Shown: positions 1 to 6,833 of the stretch, piece after piece
Numbering within the stretch: the first letter of the stretch is position 1
Layout of the letters: the number at the start of each line of letters is the position of its first letter
NCBI RefSeq assembly: GCF_000260795.1
Contig: NZ_AJGU01000026.1
Coordinates: 1-32,508 of the forward strand
Direction: 5' to 3'
From: Treponema sp. JC4
GTDB lineage: Bacteria > Spirochaetota > Spirochaetia > Treponematales > Treponemataceae
DNA length: 32,508 nucleotides
The notes under the pieces: model-generated
Seen by the model: the letters and a program-made list of their open reading frames with translations, nothing else
Database searches by the model: none
Told to the model about the DNA's origin: nothing
Made by a program: the position numbers and the translations under genes

Positions 1-537
1 TTTTTTGTATTTGCAAACCACACAAATCCAGTGGCAGATGCGCTTATCCCCACTTTTGTTAGTTTTCCTCACCAGACCTTTGTAATAGTCCATCCAAATA
101 ACGTAAGTATTCCGAGTCTTGGAAACATTACTCATTATTTAGGAGCTCTTCCCCTGCCCGATACTCTGGGAGCAACTAAAAATTTTATGAACATCATAAA
201 GACCAGAATCAGCGAGCATAAAGCGGTTATGATTTACCCGGAAGCTCACATCTGGCCTTTCTATACAAAAATTCGTCCTTTTTCTGATTTATCCTTCAGA
301 TATCCTGTTCAGCAGAAAGTACCTTCTTTCTGTTTTACAAATACCTATCAGAAAAGAAAATTTTCAAAACAGCCTCGTCTTGTAACCTACGTTGACGGAC
401 CTTTTTATCCGGATGAAAGTCTTCCTTCCAAAGAACAGAAAACAGAACTCAGAGACCGCATTTACAAAGCCATGTGCGAACGAAGTAAAAACAGCAATTA
501 CGAAATCATTAAATATATAAGGAAAGAAAATGATTAA
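1..537 (+). CDS. PlsC-like acyltransferase, C-terminal part (5' truncated by window edge)
   Basis: The reading frame is open from base 1, so the true start lies outside the window. The first residues read FFVFANHTNPVADAL, which resembles the acyltransferase NHxxxxD block, although the spacing from His to Asp is five residues rather than the usual four. About 60 residues later comes VMIYPEAHIWPF, in the place of the family's FPEGTRS-type block (here YPEAH). These blocks fit the PlsC/LPLAT family, which transfers acyl chains to lysophospholipids or other acceptors at the inner membrane. The stop overlaps the start of the next gene by 8 bases, so the two are probably co-translated. The substrate cannot be inferred. 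A PlsC-like enzyme next to a GT8 glycosyltransferase suggests a role in glycolipid or envelope synthesis (inference). Confidence 0.7.
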   Translation, partial: FFVFANHTNPVADALIPTFVSFPHQTFVIVHPNNVSIPSLGNITHYLGALPLPDTLGATKNFMNIIKTRISEHKAVMIYPEAHIWPFYTKIRPFSDLSFRYPVQQKVPSFCFTNTYQKRKFSKQPRLVTYVDGPFYPDESLPSKEQKTELRDRIYKAMCERSKNSNYEIIKYIRKEND

Positions 538-1369
538 CATATTATTTTGTGGAAACGATAAAGTTTTTGACGGCGCGCTTACAACCATGCTTTCAATCTT
601 AAAGCGCACAGACACAAAAGAGCCCTTTACCTTTTACATTTACACAATGGACGTAAGTCATATCAAGCCGGAATACAAGGCTTTTACAGACGAACAGATT
701 AATTTTTTAGACGGCGTGGTAAAAGGATATAATTCTGAAAACAGTGTAATTAAAATTGATGTCCGGGACCTTTACGACAAGGAATTTGCAAACAGTCCTA
801 ACGAACAGTGCTACTGCTCTCCTTACACCCTTCTCCGTCTTTTTGCAGATATAATTCCTGGAATGCCGGACAAACTTCTGTATCTTGATATTGATTTATT
901 GTTTAACCGCGACGTTCGTCTTTTGTGGGACACAGACGTCAGCAAGGTAGAATATGCTGCAAGCCGCGACCACTACGGAAAAATCATCCTCTTCTTCCGC
1001 AGAAAGTTTATTAATGCAGGTGTAATTCTTTTTAATCTTGCAGAATGTAAAAAAACAGGACTTCTTGAAAAGAGCCGTAACTTCATTAAAAATAAAAAGC
1101 TTTTGTTCGCTGATGAAAGCGCAATTATTTTGAGTACAACAAAACAGAAGGTTTTAAGCCAGCGGTTTAATGACCAGAAGTTTCTCTATAAAGATACTGT
1201 AATCCGTCATTTTTCAAAGCGACTTTTCTGGCTGCCATACCCTCACGTTGCAAATATCAAACAGTGGAAGATTACAAAGGTGCATAAAATTTTCGGATAT
1301 GAGAATTTTGATGATATTTTATACGAATATGTTTATTTGAAAGGAAAATTTGAAAAGGAAAATAAATAG
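530..1369 (+). CDS. Glycosyltransferase family 8 (LgtC-like)
   Basis: This 279-residue protein starts INILFCGNDKVFDGALTTMLSIL, a typical GT8 N-terminus. It carries the metal-binding DxD within KLLYLDIDLLFNRDV (Asp120 and Asp122), and then FINAGVILFNL, the GT8 acceptor-site block. Family members transfer galactose or glucose from UDP-sugars to lipooligosaccharide or other cell-surface glycans. The start codon at 530 sits behind an AAGGAAAG ribosome-binding site inside the end of the acyltransferase gene, and the overlap implies coupling. The C-terminal RHFSKRLFW stretch replaces the usual HxxGxxKPW, which is a divergent but recognisable version. The acceptor is unknown. Confidence 0.85.
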   Translation: MINILFCGNDKVFDGALTTMLSILKRTDTKEPFTFYIYTMDVSHIKPEYKAFTDEQINFLDGVVKGYNSENSVIKIDVRDLYDKEFANSPNEQCYCSPYTLLRLFADIIPGMPDKLLYLDIDLLFNRDVRLLWDTDVSKVEYAASRDHYGKIILFFRRKFINAGVILFNLAECKKTGLLEKSRNFIKNKKLLFADESAIILSTTKQKVLSQRFNDQKFLYKDTVIRHFSKRLFWLPYPHVANIKQWKITKVHKIFGYENFDDILYEYVYLKGKFEKENK

Positions 1370-1377
1370 AAGGGGTA

Positions 1378-1422
1378 GTTCAAGACCACAGGGCGGGCTT
1401 GAACGAGGGGAAGGCTTTCCCC
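1378..1422 (+). terminator. Two tandem hairpins after the GT8 gene
   Basis: There are two inverted repeats in a row. GTTCAAG (1378-1384) pairs with CTTGAAC (1398-1404), and GGGGAA (1407-1412) pairs with TTCCCC (1417-1422). They lie between converging genes and could stop transcription from either side. Neither is followed by a clear T-run on the plus strand, so termination is weakly supported. The GC-rich segment stands out from its AT-rich surroundings and might be a dispersed repeat. Confidence 0.4.
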
Positions 1423-1429
1423 TTACCTC

Positions 1430-2335
1430 TTATTCCTTATGGAAAGGCTTAAGAATTTCTGCAATCTTTTCTTTCTTAAAAAGAGTTGCGTATTGATAAG
1501 CACTCATACCCATACTGTCTTTTACATCCGGATCGCTGCCATTTTCTACAAGAAGCTTACAAATTTTTACCCGGTCTGCACCAACAGCAAGAACAAGATT
1601 TGACTGTCCTTCCTTACTGATTGTATTCAAATCGGCACCTTTTTTAATAAGGTACTCTGTGAGTTTTTCGTTACCGCGCCATACAGCGTCCATAACTGCA
1701 GTGTAACCACGGTCTGTAGAGGCTGCGTTGATATCAGCACCAAGAGCAATAAGTTTTTCTGCAAAAGGCTCATTGTCATTGCGGATGGCAATGTTCAAAA
1801 GAGGTGTTCCAAGATCATCACGGGAATTAACATCAATTCCTGCCGCAATAAAGTCTTCGAAAATTTCTTCCTTGTTCTTTGCAATGTAAGTTGCGCAGCA
1901 GTCTGCTGTAAAAGGAATACCGCGATCCAAAAGCTTATTGATTGCAATACGCTTACGAGCCTTCTGAGCAAAATCGTCAAAATGCTTTTTAGTGTAGGCA
2001 GCGGCCTCTTTTACAGTATCAAATTTAAAAACTAAATCGTCTTTGTAAACTGAGTTTTCATATACAAAATCGAAATTAGTATAAACCTGAACTTTTTCTG
2101 CACAAAGAATTCCTGCAACTGTACCTGCAATAAAGGCAGTTCTGCTGTCGAAATCTTTATTATCTTTTGTGTATATAAAGCAGGATGCTGCTTCCTTAAA
2201 ATCACTTTTTAATTTCTGTAAATTTTCAATGCTGAAGCCAGGATTAAGTACCTGATAATCCTGATCATTTTCTTTTAGCACTGAACCAAGCTCATCTAAA
2301 CTGTCTGTTGTGTCAGAAATCAATAACCACTTCAT
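1430..2335 (-). CDS. Ankyrin-repeat protein with alpha/beta N-terminal domain
   Basis: From the ATG at 2335 the protein has 301 residues. The frame can be extended to a TTG at 2371, but neither start has a good ribosome-binding site; the ATG gives the better N-terminus (MKWLLISDTTDSLDELG). The first ~110 residues look like an alternating alpha/beta domain, including SCFIYTKDNKDF and AGTVAGILCAEKVQVYTNFDF, and resemble nucleotide-binding or TIR/deoxyribosyltransferase-like sensor folds only loosely. Residues ~140-300 form about four ankyrin repeats, for example GTPLLNIAIRNDNEPFAEKL and GYTAVMDAVWRGNEKLTEYL. Ankyrin repeats mediate protein-protein contacts. No signal peptide or membrane segment is visible, so it is probably cytoplasmic. 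The function is unknown. Confidence 0.75.
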   Translation of the reverse strand: MKWLLISDTTDSLDELGSVLKENDQDYQVLNPGFSIENLQKLKSDFKEAASCFIYTKDNKDFDSRTAFIAGTVAGILCAEKVQVYTNFDFVYENSVYKDDLVFKFDTVKEAAAYTKKHFDDFAQKARKRIAINKLLDRGIPFTADCCATYIAKNKEEIFEDFIAAGIDVNSRDDLGTPLLNIAIRNDNEPFAEKLIALGADINAASTDRGYTAVMDAVWRGNEKLTEYLIKKGADLNTISKEGQSNLVLAVGADRVKICKLLVENGSDPDVKDSMGMSAYQYATLFKKEKIAEILKPFHKE

Positions 2336-2461
2336 ATATTTAATTGTAATGGTGCTTTGTGTTTTTTTCAAATGAATTATTTAAATTTATATTAATTTTT
2401 GTTATTTTTATAAAATATGTAAAATTTTTCGAAAAATATTAAAAAATCGCCCTTTGACCTA

Positions 2462-2488
2462 TTGACTCAAATCATCGTTTTGTATAAT
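2462..2488 (+). promoter_or_regulatory. Promoter of tRNA-Phe
   Basis: TTGACT (2462-2467) is followed by TATAAT (2483-2488), with a 15-base spacer; reading the -10 as TAATAT (2485-2490) gives 17. It lies 15 bases before the tRNA, as expected for a housekeeping sigma-70 promoter of a stable RNA. Confidence 0.75.
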
Positions 2489-2503
2489 ATATAAAACATC
2501 AAC

Positions 2504-2576
2504 GCCGCAGTAGCTCAGTTGGTAGAGCGCCGGACTGAAAATCCGTATGTCGTTAGTTCGATTCTAACCTGTGGCA
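2504..2576 (+). tRNA. tRNA-Phe (anticodon GAA)
   Basis: A complete cloverleaf can be drawn. The acceptor stem GCCGCAG pairs with CTGTGGC with one G-U pair. The D-arm is GCTCAGTTGGTAGAGC, the anticodon arm CCGGA-CTGAAAA-TCCGT has GAA at 2537-2539, and the T-arm is GTTAG-TTCGATT-CTAAC. The discriminator base is A. The 3' CCA is not encoded (CGA follows), so it must be added by the CCA-adding enzyme. The gene stands alone with its own promoter and terminator. Confidence 0.97.
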
Positions 2577-2580
2577 CGAA

Positions 2581-2611
2581 AAGCTTCTGGTCATCCAGAA
2601 GCTTTTTTTTT
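2581..2611 (+). terminator. Rho-independent terminator of tRNA-Phe
   Basis: The perfect 10-bp stem AAGCTTCTGG/CCAGAAGCTT has a TCAT loop and is followed by a run of T. It begins five bases after the tRNA. On the opposite strand the stem is followed by TTTT, so it could also stop readthrough from the hemerythrin gene. Confidence 0.92.
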
Positions 2612-2695
2612 GTTTAAATCTATATGTTATATGGATAATGCGGCTCGTTTTTGTAATGTTGAATGACTTGAACTGGCTAGCAGGAACTGTTCTAA

Positions 2696-3154
2696 TCATT
2701 TTTCTTTCCGCTTTTTCAGAAACTCTACAAGAGTTGGAATGTAAAGCTTGTCTTCGTAGGCAATATGACTCTGAACCCAGTCGTAAAGAAAATGAGCAAA
2801 TTTAATGGCCTCTCCAACCGGGATTTTATCAAACTTCGCATACATGGTATGACATTTTTCTCTAAACTCATCGTGGGTATGCTTGTGTTCATTGTAGCCA
2901 CTGAAATTTGAGGCAATCATAAGCTTTTCTTCATCTCTAAAATGGGTTTCTGTATAATTCAGACATTTTTCAAGAGTGTTTTTTACCAGCCTCTGATAGC
3001 TGACTTTATCTTTGTTTTTAAGAAGACTTTGATAAAAGCTGTTACAAAGATGAACAAGATGTTTATGCTGTTTGTCTACAGATTGTATTCCTGTTTTTAA
3101 TTTAGGATCCCAGGCAATAAAATAATCTGAGGAATTGTTAAGATCATACTGCAT
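2696..3154 (-). CDS. Bacteriohemerythrin
   Basis: This is a 152-residue four-helix bundle protein with the di-iron ligand pattern: DKQHKHL (His30 or His32), THFRDEE (His71, Glu75), the His90/92/94 cluster in YNEHKHTHDEF, and HIAYED (His130, Asp135). The N-terminus (W15, TGIQSVDKQH) matches the bacteriohemerythrin family, which binds O2 reversibly and is used for oxygen sensing, scavenging or delivery. The length is typical for a single-domain member. The start has an AAGGGG ribosome-binding site and a strong promoter is visible upstream. In an anaerobic or microaerophilic spirochaete an oxygen-handling role is reasonable (inference). The next gene upstream encodes a GGDEF-type membrane protein, but it is separated by this gene's own promoter. 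Confidence 0.93.
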   Translation of the reverse strand: MQYDLNNSSDYFIAWDPKLKTGIQSVDKQHKHLVHLCNSFYQSLLKNKDKVSYQRLVKNTLEKCLNYTETHFRDEEKLMIASNFSGYNEHKHTHDEFREKCHTMYAKFDKIPVGEAIKFAHFLYDWVQSHIAYEDKLYIPTLVEFLKKRKEK

Positions 3155-3187
3155 CTTCTGCCCCTTAAGTACTTTTACTTATTTAAA

Positions 3188-3215
3188 ATTATAAGACAGA
3201 TTTTTTTGAAGTCAA
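3188..3215 (-). promoter_or_regulatory. Promoter of the hemerythrin gene
   Basis: Read on the minus strand, TTGACT (3215-3210) and TATAAT (3193-3188) are separated by 16 bases, close to the sigma-70 consensus. The start codon is about 34 bases downstream. Confidence 0.75.
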
Positions 3216-3267
3216 ACCGATTCAATATATCAAAGTCTGATAATTGTTTATAGAGTAAGTTTTTTAT

Positions 3268-4041
3268 CTACAACTGTGTCACTACACAGTTTTTACCGTG
3301 CCGCTTTCCGTAGTACAGTTTTGCGTCGGCAGCCTCCAGTGCTGCCTGTGCATCTTTTCCGTGTTCAACTTTTTCACAGGCATTTTTCATATACTGCCCC
3401 ATACTGCGCCGGTTTAAGAGATTAGTCAGCGGATCATAATTTGCATGGCGTTCAAGTTCTTCTACAAGGTATTTTCCACCAAAATAGGTGATAAAAAGCA
3501 TAGTAAGAATAGTAAGACCTATGCAGAAAAGTCTCAGAACCAACGTTGGATAAAACAAGGGGTCACTTGATGAAAGAAACATATAGTTTCCGTGAACAAT
3601 CCAGGAGATTACTGTAGAGGCAGTCAACAGGAAGGAGATAATAGACGTAAACTTTATATCAAAGAAAACTATTGTCAGAGCAATAAAAAAGAAAAGATAT
3701 GCCCACCATTCCCTGTCAGGAATCATATATGAAATGAAATTCCACTGAGCTACTACAATAAACCCGACAAAACGCTTTCCCTGCTTTATTTTATCTGGTC
3801 GGATGCTTCCATACTCGTCTTTACAGGTTCTGGAAAGATAAATTGCAATTGTAAAATACAGGATATTAATAATATCATACACGGCAAGCAAGCGAGCAGG
3901 AATGTCAGGCCACCAGCCTAAAAGCCTGAATATGGTAAATACAAAAGCCGAGGTTGTAGCGCCGGTAAGGGGTAGCACAACGATAATCTTGAAGGCCCGG
4001 TTCAGGTATGCGTCTATAGAAGACATTTCGCTCTGTTTCAT
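3268..4041 (-). CDS. Membrane diguanylate cyclase-like protein lacking the GGDEF catalytic core
   Basis: The 257-residue protein has about six hydrophobic segments between residues 17 and 190, then NYDPLTNLLNRRSM (residues 201-214), the canonical opening of a GGDEF domain. After VEHGKD (about residue 230) it jumps to AALEAADAKLYYGKRHGKN (residues 233-251), the canonical end of the same domain. The intervening ~100 residues that should hold the nucleotide site, the GG(D/E)EF signature and the inhibitory I-site are absent, yet the frame is intact. A GGDEF domain is normally about 160 residues; only about 58 remain. As encoded it cannot make c-di-GMP. Weak translation signals: no ribosome-binding site, and a TATAAT (4058-4063) lies only 17 bases from the ATG. 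It is probably a decayed gene, or possibly a membrane sensor retained without its output. Confidence 0.8.
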   Translation of the reverse strand: MKQSEMSSIDAYLNRAFKIIVVLPLTGATTSAFVFTIFRLLGWWPDIPARLLAVYDIINILYFTIAIYLSRTCKDEYGSIRPDKIKQGKRFVGFIVVAQWNFISYMIPDREWWAYLFFFIALTIVFFDIKFTSIISFLLTASTVISWIVHGNYMFLSSSDPLFYPTLVLRLFCIGLTILTMLFITYFGGKYLVEELERHANYDPLTNLLNRRSMGQYMKNACEKVEHGKDAQAALEAADAKLYYGKRHGKNCVVTQL

Positions 4042-4077
4042 ATGATAATCTTAAGCGATTATAGGACTGCTGACAAG

Positions 4078-4119
4078 AAAAAAAATTAAGCCAGAACTCT
4101 GATTTTAAAGCCCTGGCTT
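4078..4119 (-). terminator. Terminator of the bacteriocin-like gene
   Basis: On the minus strand AAGCCAG (4119-4113) pairs with CTGGCTT (4094-4088) across an 18-base loop, followed by a T-run (4085-4078). It starts 9 bases after the stop codon of the gene at 4128. Confidence 0.75.
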
Positions 4120-4127
4120 CCTCCTTT

Positions 4128-4682
4128 TTAAGAGGTTGCTTCATTAATTCCAAACTTTACCGCTGCCATTCCAAGGTTCATTCCGGCAACTAAAGCTGTT
4201 CCTGCTCCTGCAGTTGCAATTGTAACGACTGCATCTGCCATTGCCATTCCCGCTCCTTTTGCAATTTCAAGAACAACACCGCTAAAGCCTTCCCCGTCAA
4301 TTCCTGCTTTTACAGCCTTTGCAACTCCACTGAGGATTGGACCTGCAATTGGAATAACGCTTACTACGTTTGTAATAAAATTGAAGAAACTGAAGCCACC
4401 AACAACGCCTTCAAGTTCTTCCATTGTAAGTTCGTTACTTCCTAACAGTTTAGTATTTTTAATCTGCAGCATAGTGTCGCTCAACTGTTTAATAAAGTCT
4501 TCGTAAGGAAGGTCTGTGTAGCCGTGTTTTACATAAAGATCATAGATTTCTCTTTCTGACTTGCAGTCCTTCAATGCTTCATGAAATTCCTTGTCTTCAA
4601 GCATTTTTCTGGCAAGTTCTTCATATTTTGCTGCAATCTCCTGATTTTCGCAGGTTATGTCAAAGTGTAATTTGTTTTCCAT
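4128..4682 (-). CDS. Nif11-type double-glycine-leader peptide precursor (bacteriocin-like)
   Basis: The start is the ATG at 4682, chosen because AAAGGAG lies 8 bases upstream; the longer frame from 4715 would place that site inside the gene. The 184-residue product has an acidic leader. Residues 25-70 (MLEDKEFHEALKDCKSEREI and GYTDLPYEDFIKQLSD) resemble Nif11-like leader domains, and LTMEELEGVVGG (residues 85-96) is a textbook double-glycine cleavage site. The predicted core after Gly96 is 88 residues, has no Cys, and is rich in Ala, Gly, Val and Ile with small-residue zipper patterns (IPIAGPILSGVAKAV, TIATAGAGTALVAGMNLGMA). This suggests a membrane-active peptide that is unmodified. Such leaders are cut and exported by C39-peptidase ABC transporters; none is in the window, nor is an obvious immunity gene. 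It is monocistronic with its own promoter and terminator. Confidence 0.8.
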   Translation of the reverse strand: MENKLHFDITCENQEIAAKYEELARKMLEDKEFHEALKDCKSEREIYDLYVKHGYTDLPYEDFIKQLSDTMLQIKNTKLLGSNELTMEELEGVVGGFSFFNFITNVVSVIPIAGPILSGVAKAVKAGIDGEGFSGVVLEIAKGAGMAMADAVVTIATAGAGTALVAGMNLGMAAVKFGINEATS

Positions 4683-4696
4683 AATATCATCTCCTT
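4683..4696 (-). promoter_or_regulatory. Ribosome-binding site that fixes the bacteriocin-like start
   Basis: The minus strand reads AAAGGAGATGATATT directly before the ATG at 4682. This strong Shine-Dalgarno sequence favours the internal Met over the upstream in-frame start at 4715. Confidence 0.8.
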
Positions 4697-4750
4697 TTAG
4701 CAGTATTGACTGCATGATTTTTTGCCAGTTTTCCTCTGTTCTTCTATTTT

Positions 4751-4780
4751 ATTATACGATAGATTTATTAAAAGGAACAA
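4751..4780 (-). promoter_or_regulatory. Promoter of the bacteriocin-like gene
   Basis: On the minus strand TTGTTC (4780-4775) and a perfect TATAAT (4756-4751) are 18 bases apart. The -10 lies about 70 bases before the start codon. The -35 is imperfect, so an activator might assist (inference). Confidence 0.6.
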
Positions 4781-4805
4781 AAAAAAGATCAAAAAATTTT
4801 ACAAC

Positions 4806-4848
4806 AAAAAAAAGCCCTGCAAAGTTGATGGATTACCTTACAGGGCTT
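4806..4848 (-). terminator. Second terminator downstream of flgE
   Basis: AAGCCCTG (4812-4819) and CAGGGCTT (4841-4848) form an 8-bp stem with a 21-base loop. On the minus strand the stem is followed by eight T (4813-4806). It backs up the hairpin next to the flgE stop and insulates the bacteriocin-like promoter. Confidence 0.8.
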
Positions 4849-4866
4849 AAGTTTTTTATTTATTTC

Positions 4867-4882
4867 GGCGGCCAGAGCCGCC
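4867..4882 (-). terminator. GC-rich hairpin just after flgE
   Basis: GGCGGC and GCCGCC form a 6-bp all-GC stem with a 4-base loop, 15 bases past the flgE stop. The following sequence on the minus strand is AAATAAATAAAAAA, not a T-run, so alone it may be a processing or stability hairpin. Together with the next hairpin it ends the operon. Confidence 0.55.
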
Positions 4883-4896
4883 TAATCACTTACTTA

Positions 4897-6288
4897 TTAG
4901 CGTTTAAGTGAAAGTACAGTTTCAAGCAGTGTATCTGCTGTCTGAATTGTCTTTGAGTTAGCCTGGAAACCGCGCTGTGTTACGATCATGTCTGTCATCT
5001 GCTCAGAAAGGTCAACGTTAGACATTTCCAATGCACCAGCCATCAAAGTACCCTTACCTGCTACTCCCGATTCACCAATGCGGGCCATGCCAGAGTTGTT
5101 TGATTCAACGTATGTGTTGTCTCCGGCTTTTTCAAGACCGCGTTCGTTTGCAAAAGTTGCCAAAGCAATCTGTCCGATTGTGCGGTTTGTACCGTTTGAA
5201 TATACACCGGTAATTGTTCCGCTTGAGTCAATCTTGAAGTTATCAAGATAACCCATTGTGTATCCGTCCTGGTAGTAAGCCTTTGTTGTAGACTTGCTTG
5301 CAGACTGGGTAATTGTATCCTTGAAGCTTCCGATTGTTCCAAGGTTGATGCTCATTGTCTGGCGGTAAGGATTTCCTTCTGCATCAGGATTTGAATCACT
5401 TACTGCAAAAGAAGCCTGAATTACAACCTGACCTTCAGGATTTGTAACATTTCCTGCGCTGTCTGTAACTCCCTGCAAAGCGCCGAAGTTATCGAAGCTT
5501 ACAACGAAGGTATTTTCCATACCGTCAGTTGTACCAAGACCTACGCGAGTATTTGTGAACTCTGCGTTATCTGGGTCAATATTTACAACTGCATTCCACT
5601 GGTTAGAAGTTCCAGGAACTCTTGTAAAGCTTACAGAAAGCATATGTTTGTTTCCAAAGCTGTCGTAGATTTCCTGTTCTGTTCCCCAGGTACCTTTCAA
5701 AATATCATCCGCACTCGCCCCCTCTGCGATTTCCGGAGTATTTTTATTAAGGTTACAGGCAAAGTTTACGTTTGTAGTTTCGCGTGCAGGATCTTTTGAA
5801 CCTACAGGTATAATCAAATCTGTTGGAGTTGCAGCAGTAGAAACGATATCCTGACCGTTTACTTCCTGTGCCATCCATCCCTGAACACGCATACCATTTG
5901 CAGGGTTTACCAATGTACCGTCGCGGTCAAGGCCAAAAGAACCGTTACGTGTATAGAAACTTTCTTCCCCGCTCTTCATTACGAAGAAGCCGCTTCCCTG
6001 GATTGCAAGGTCAGTGCTAACGCCTGTTGACTGCAGGTTACCCTGATTAAAAATATTATCAATAGAAGCTACTGTCATACCAAGTCCAACTTCCTTAGGG
6101 TTTACACCACCAAGTTCATCTGTTGGTTTTGCAGCTCCGCTCATCTGCTGGCTGATCATATCCTGAAAGTTAACACGACCGCGTTTGAAACCGCTTGTAT
6201 TAACATTCGAAATGTTGTTACCGATTACGTCCATTCTTGTCTGGTGATTCTGAAGTCCAGAAACTCCAGAATAAAGTGATCTCATCAT
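4897..6288 (-). CDS. flgE: Flagellar hook protein FlgE
   Basis: This 463-residue protein has the flagellar rod/hook N-terminus [20 protein letters not shown] with [17 protein letters not shown], and the matching C-terminus [20 protein letters not shown] ending in the coiled heptad [11 protein letters not shown]. It polymerises into the hook of the periplasmic flagellum. Lys165 (PVGSK) and Cys178 followed by Asn179 (NFACN) coincide with the residues described as forming the lysinoalanine cross-link between hook subunits in Treponema denticola, so covalent hook cross-linking is expected here. The start has GGAAGGA 9 bases upstream. It is the last gene of flbB-fliK-flgD-flgE. In other treponemes flbD and motAB follow, but here two hairpins end the operon. 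Confidence 0.97.
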   Translation of the reverse strand: MMRSLYSGVSGLQNHQTRMDVIGNNISNVNTSGFKRGRVNFQDMISQQMSGAAKPTDELGGVNPKEVGLGMTVASIDNIFNQGNLQSTGVSTDLAIQGSGFFVMKSGEESFYTRNGSFGLDRDGTLVNPANGMRVQGWMAQEVNGQDIVSTAATPTDLIIPVGSKDPARETTNVNFACNLNKNTPEIAEGASADDILKGTWGTEQEIYDSFGNKHMLSVSFTRVPGTSNQWNAVVNIDPDNAEFTNTRVGLGTTDGMENTFVVSFDNFGALQGVTDSAGNVTNPEGQVVIQASFAVSDSNPDAEGNPYRQTMSINLGTIGSFKDTITQSASKSTTKAYYQDGYTMGYLDNFKIDSSGTITGVYSNGTNRTIGQIALATFANERGLEKAGDNTYVESNNSGMARIGESGVAGKGTLMAGALEMSNVDLSEQMTDMIVTQRGFQANSKTIQTADTLLETVLSLKR

Positions 6289-6317
6289 ATGCTTATATCC
6301 TTCCTTCTTCCCACTCT

Positions 6318-6764
6318 TTAGTTGGCGTAAATCGCCTTGATTTTATCCATGCTGTAATACATGCCGTTCACCATCACCTGTGGATTTTCCCCTCGGGTTG
6401 CCCCTTCCACAATTCCCTGAACAGTTGTATCACCAATATCCAGTTCTACTGTTTTTCCTAAAGTACCTGCAGCTTCCTGTGAATTAAGGAAGTCAGCCAT
6501 CTTTGAAAAAGAAGTACTCATGTTAGTCATCTGTTCCAAAGAACTGAACTGAGCCATCTGGGAAATAAACTGTGTATCTTCCATTGGGCTGGTAGGATCC
6601 TGATTTGAAAGCTGGGTAATAAGCAGCTTCAAAAAATCATCTTTTCCAAGTTCGTTGGACGTTTTTCTTCCCTCATAAACGAGGGTTTTGTTGTAGGTGT
6701 TTACGGCATTTTCTACAGCCGTTCTTTCACCTGCACTCATTTGTGTATTCAGCAGTTCCATCAT
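6318..6764 (-). CDS. flgD: Flagellar hook-capping protein FlgD
   Basis: The 148-residue protein contains the FlgD signature: [19 protein letters not shown] followed by [20 protein letters not shown]. It then has a short C-terminal part ([18 protein letters not shown]...) without the large immunoglobulin-like domains of enteric FlgD, which is usual in spirochaetes. FlgD caps the growing hook and guides FlgE assembly. The start is the ATG at 6764, behind GAGGT. It lies 29 bases upstream of flgE and downstream of fliK in the same operon. Confidence 0.95.
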   Translation of the reverse strand: MMELLNTQMSAGERTAVENAVNTYNKTLVYEGRKTSNELGKDDFLKLLITQLSNQDPTSPMEDTQFISQMAQFSSLEQMTNMSTSFSKMADFLNSQEAAGTLGKTVELDIGDTTVQGIVEGATRGENPQVMVNGMYYSMDKIKAIYAN

Positions 6765-6833
6765 CTACCTCATCACTTTTTCTAGTATTAGGACAGTCAT
6801 CGGCTGACTGCCCCTTATGTTTAATTTCGGAAT

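Noticed and set aside
364-615. Minus-strand frame across the acyltransferase/GT8 junction
   Set aside because: It is antisense to two convincing overlapping genes and has low-complexity hydrophobic content only.
2423-2436. Palindrome ATTTTTCGAAAAAT as an operator
   Set aside because: It sits in very AT-rich DNA where such palindromes are expected by chance, and no promoter element is placed clearly around it.
4657-4911. Plus-strand frame of 84 codons opposite the bacteriocin-like promoter
   Set aside because: It spans a promoter and two terminators of minus-strand genes, has no ribosome-binding site and encodes no recognisable pattern.
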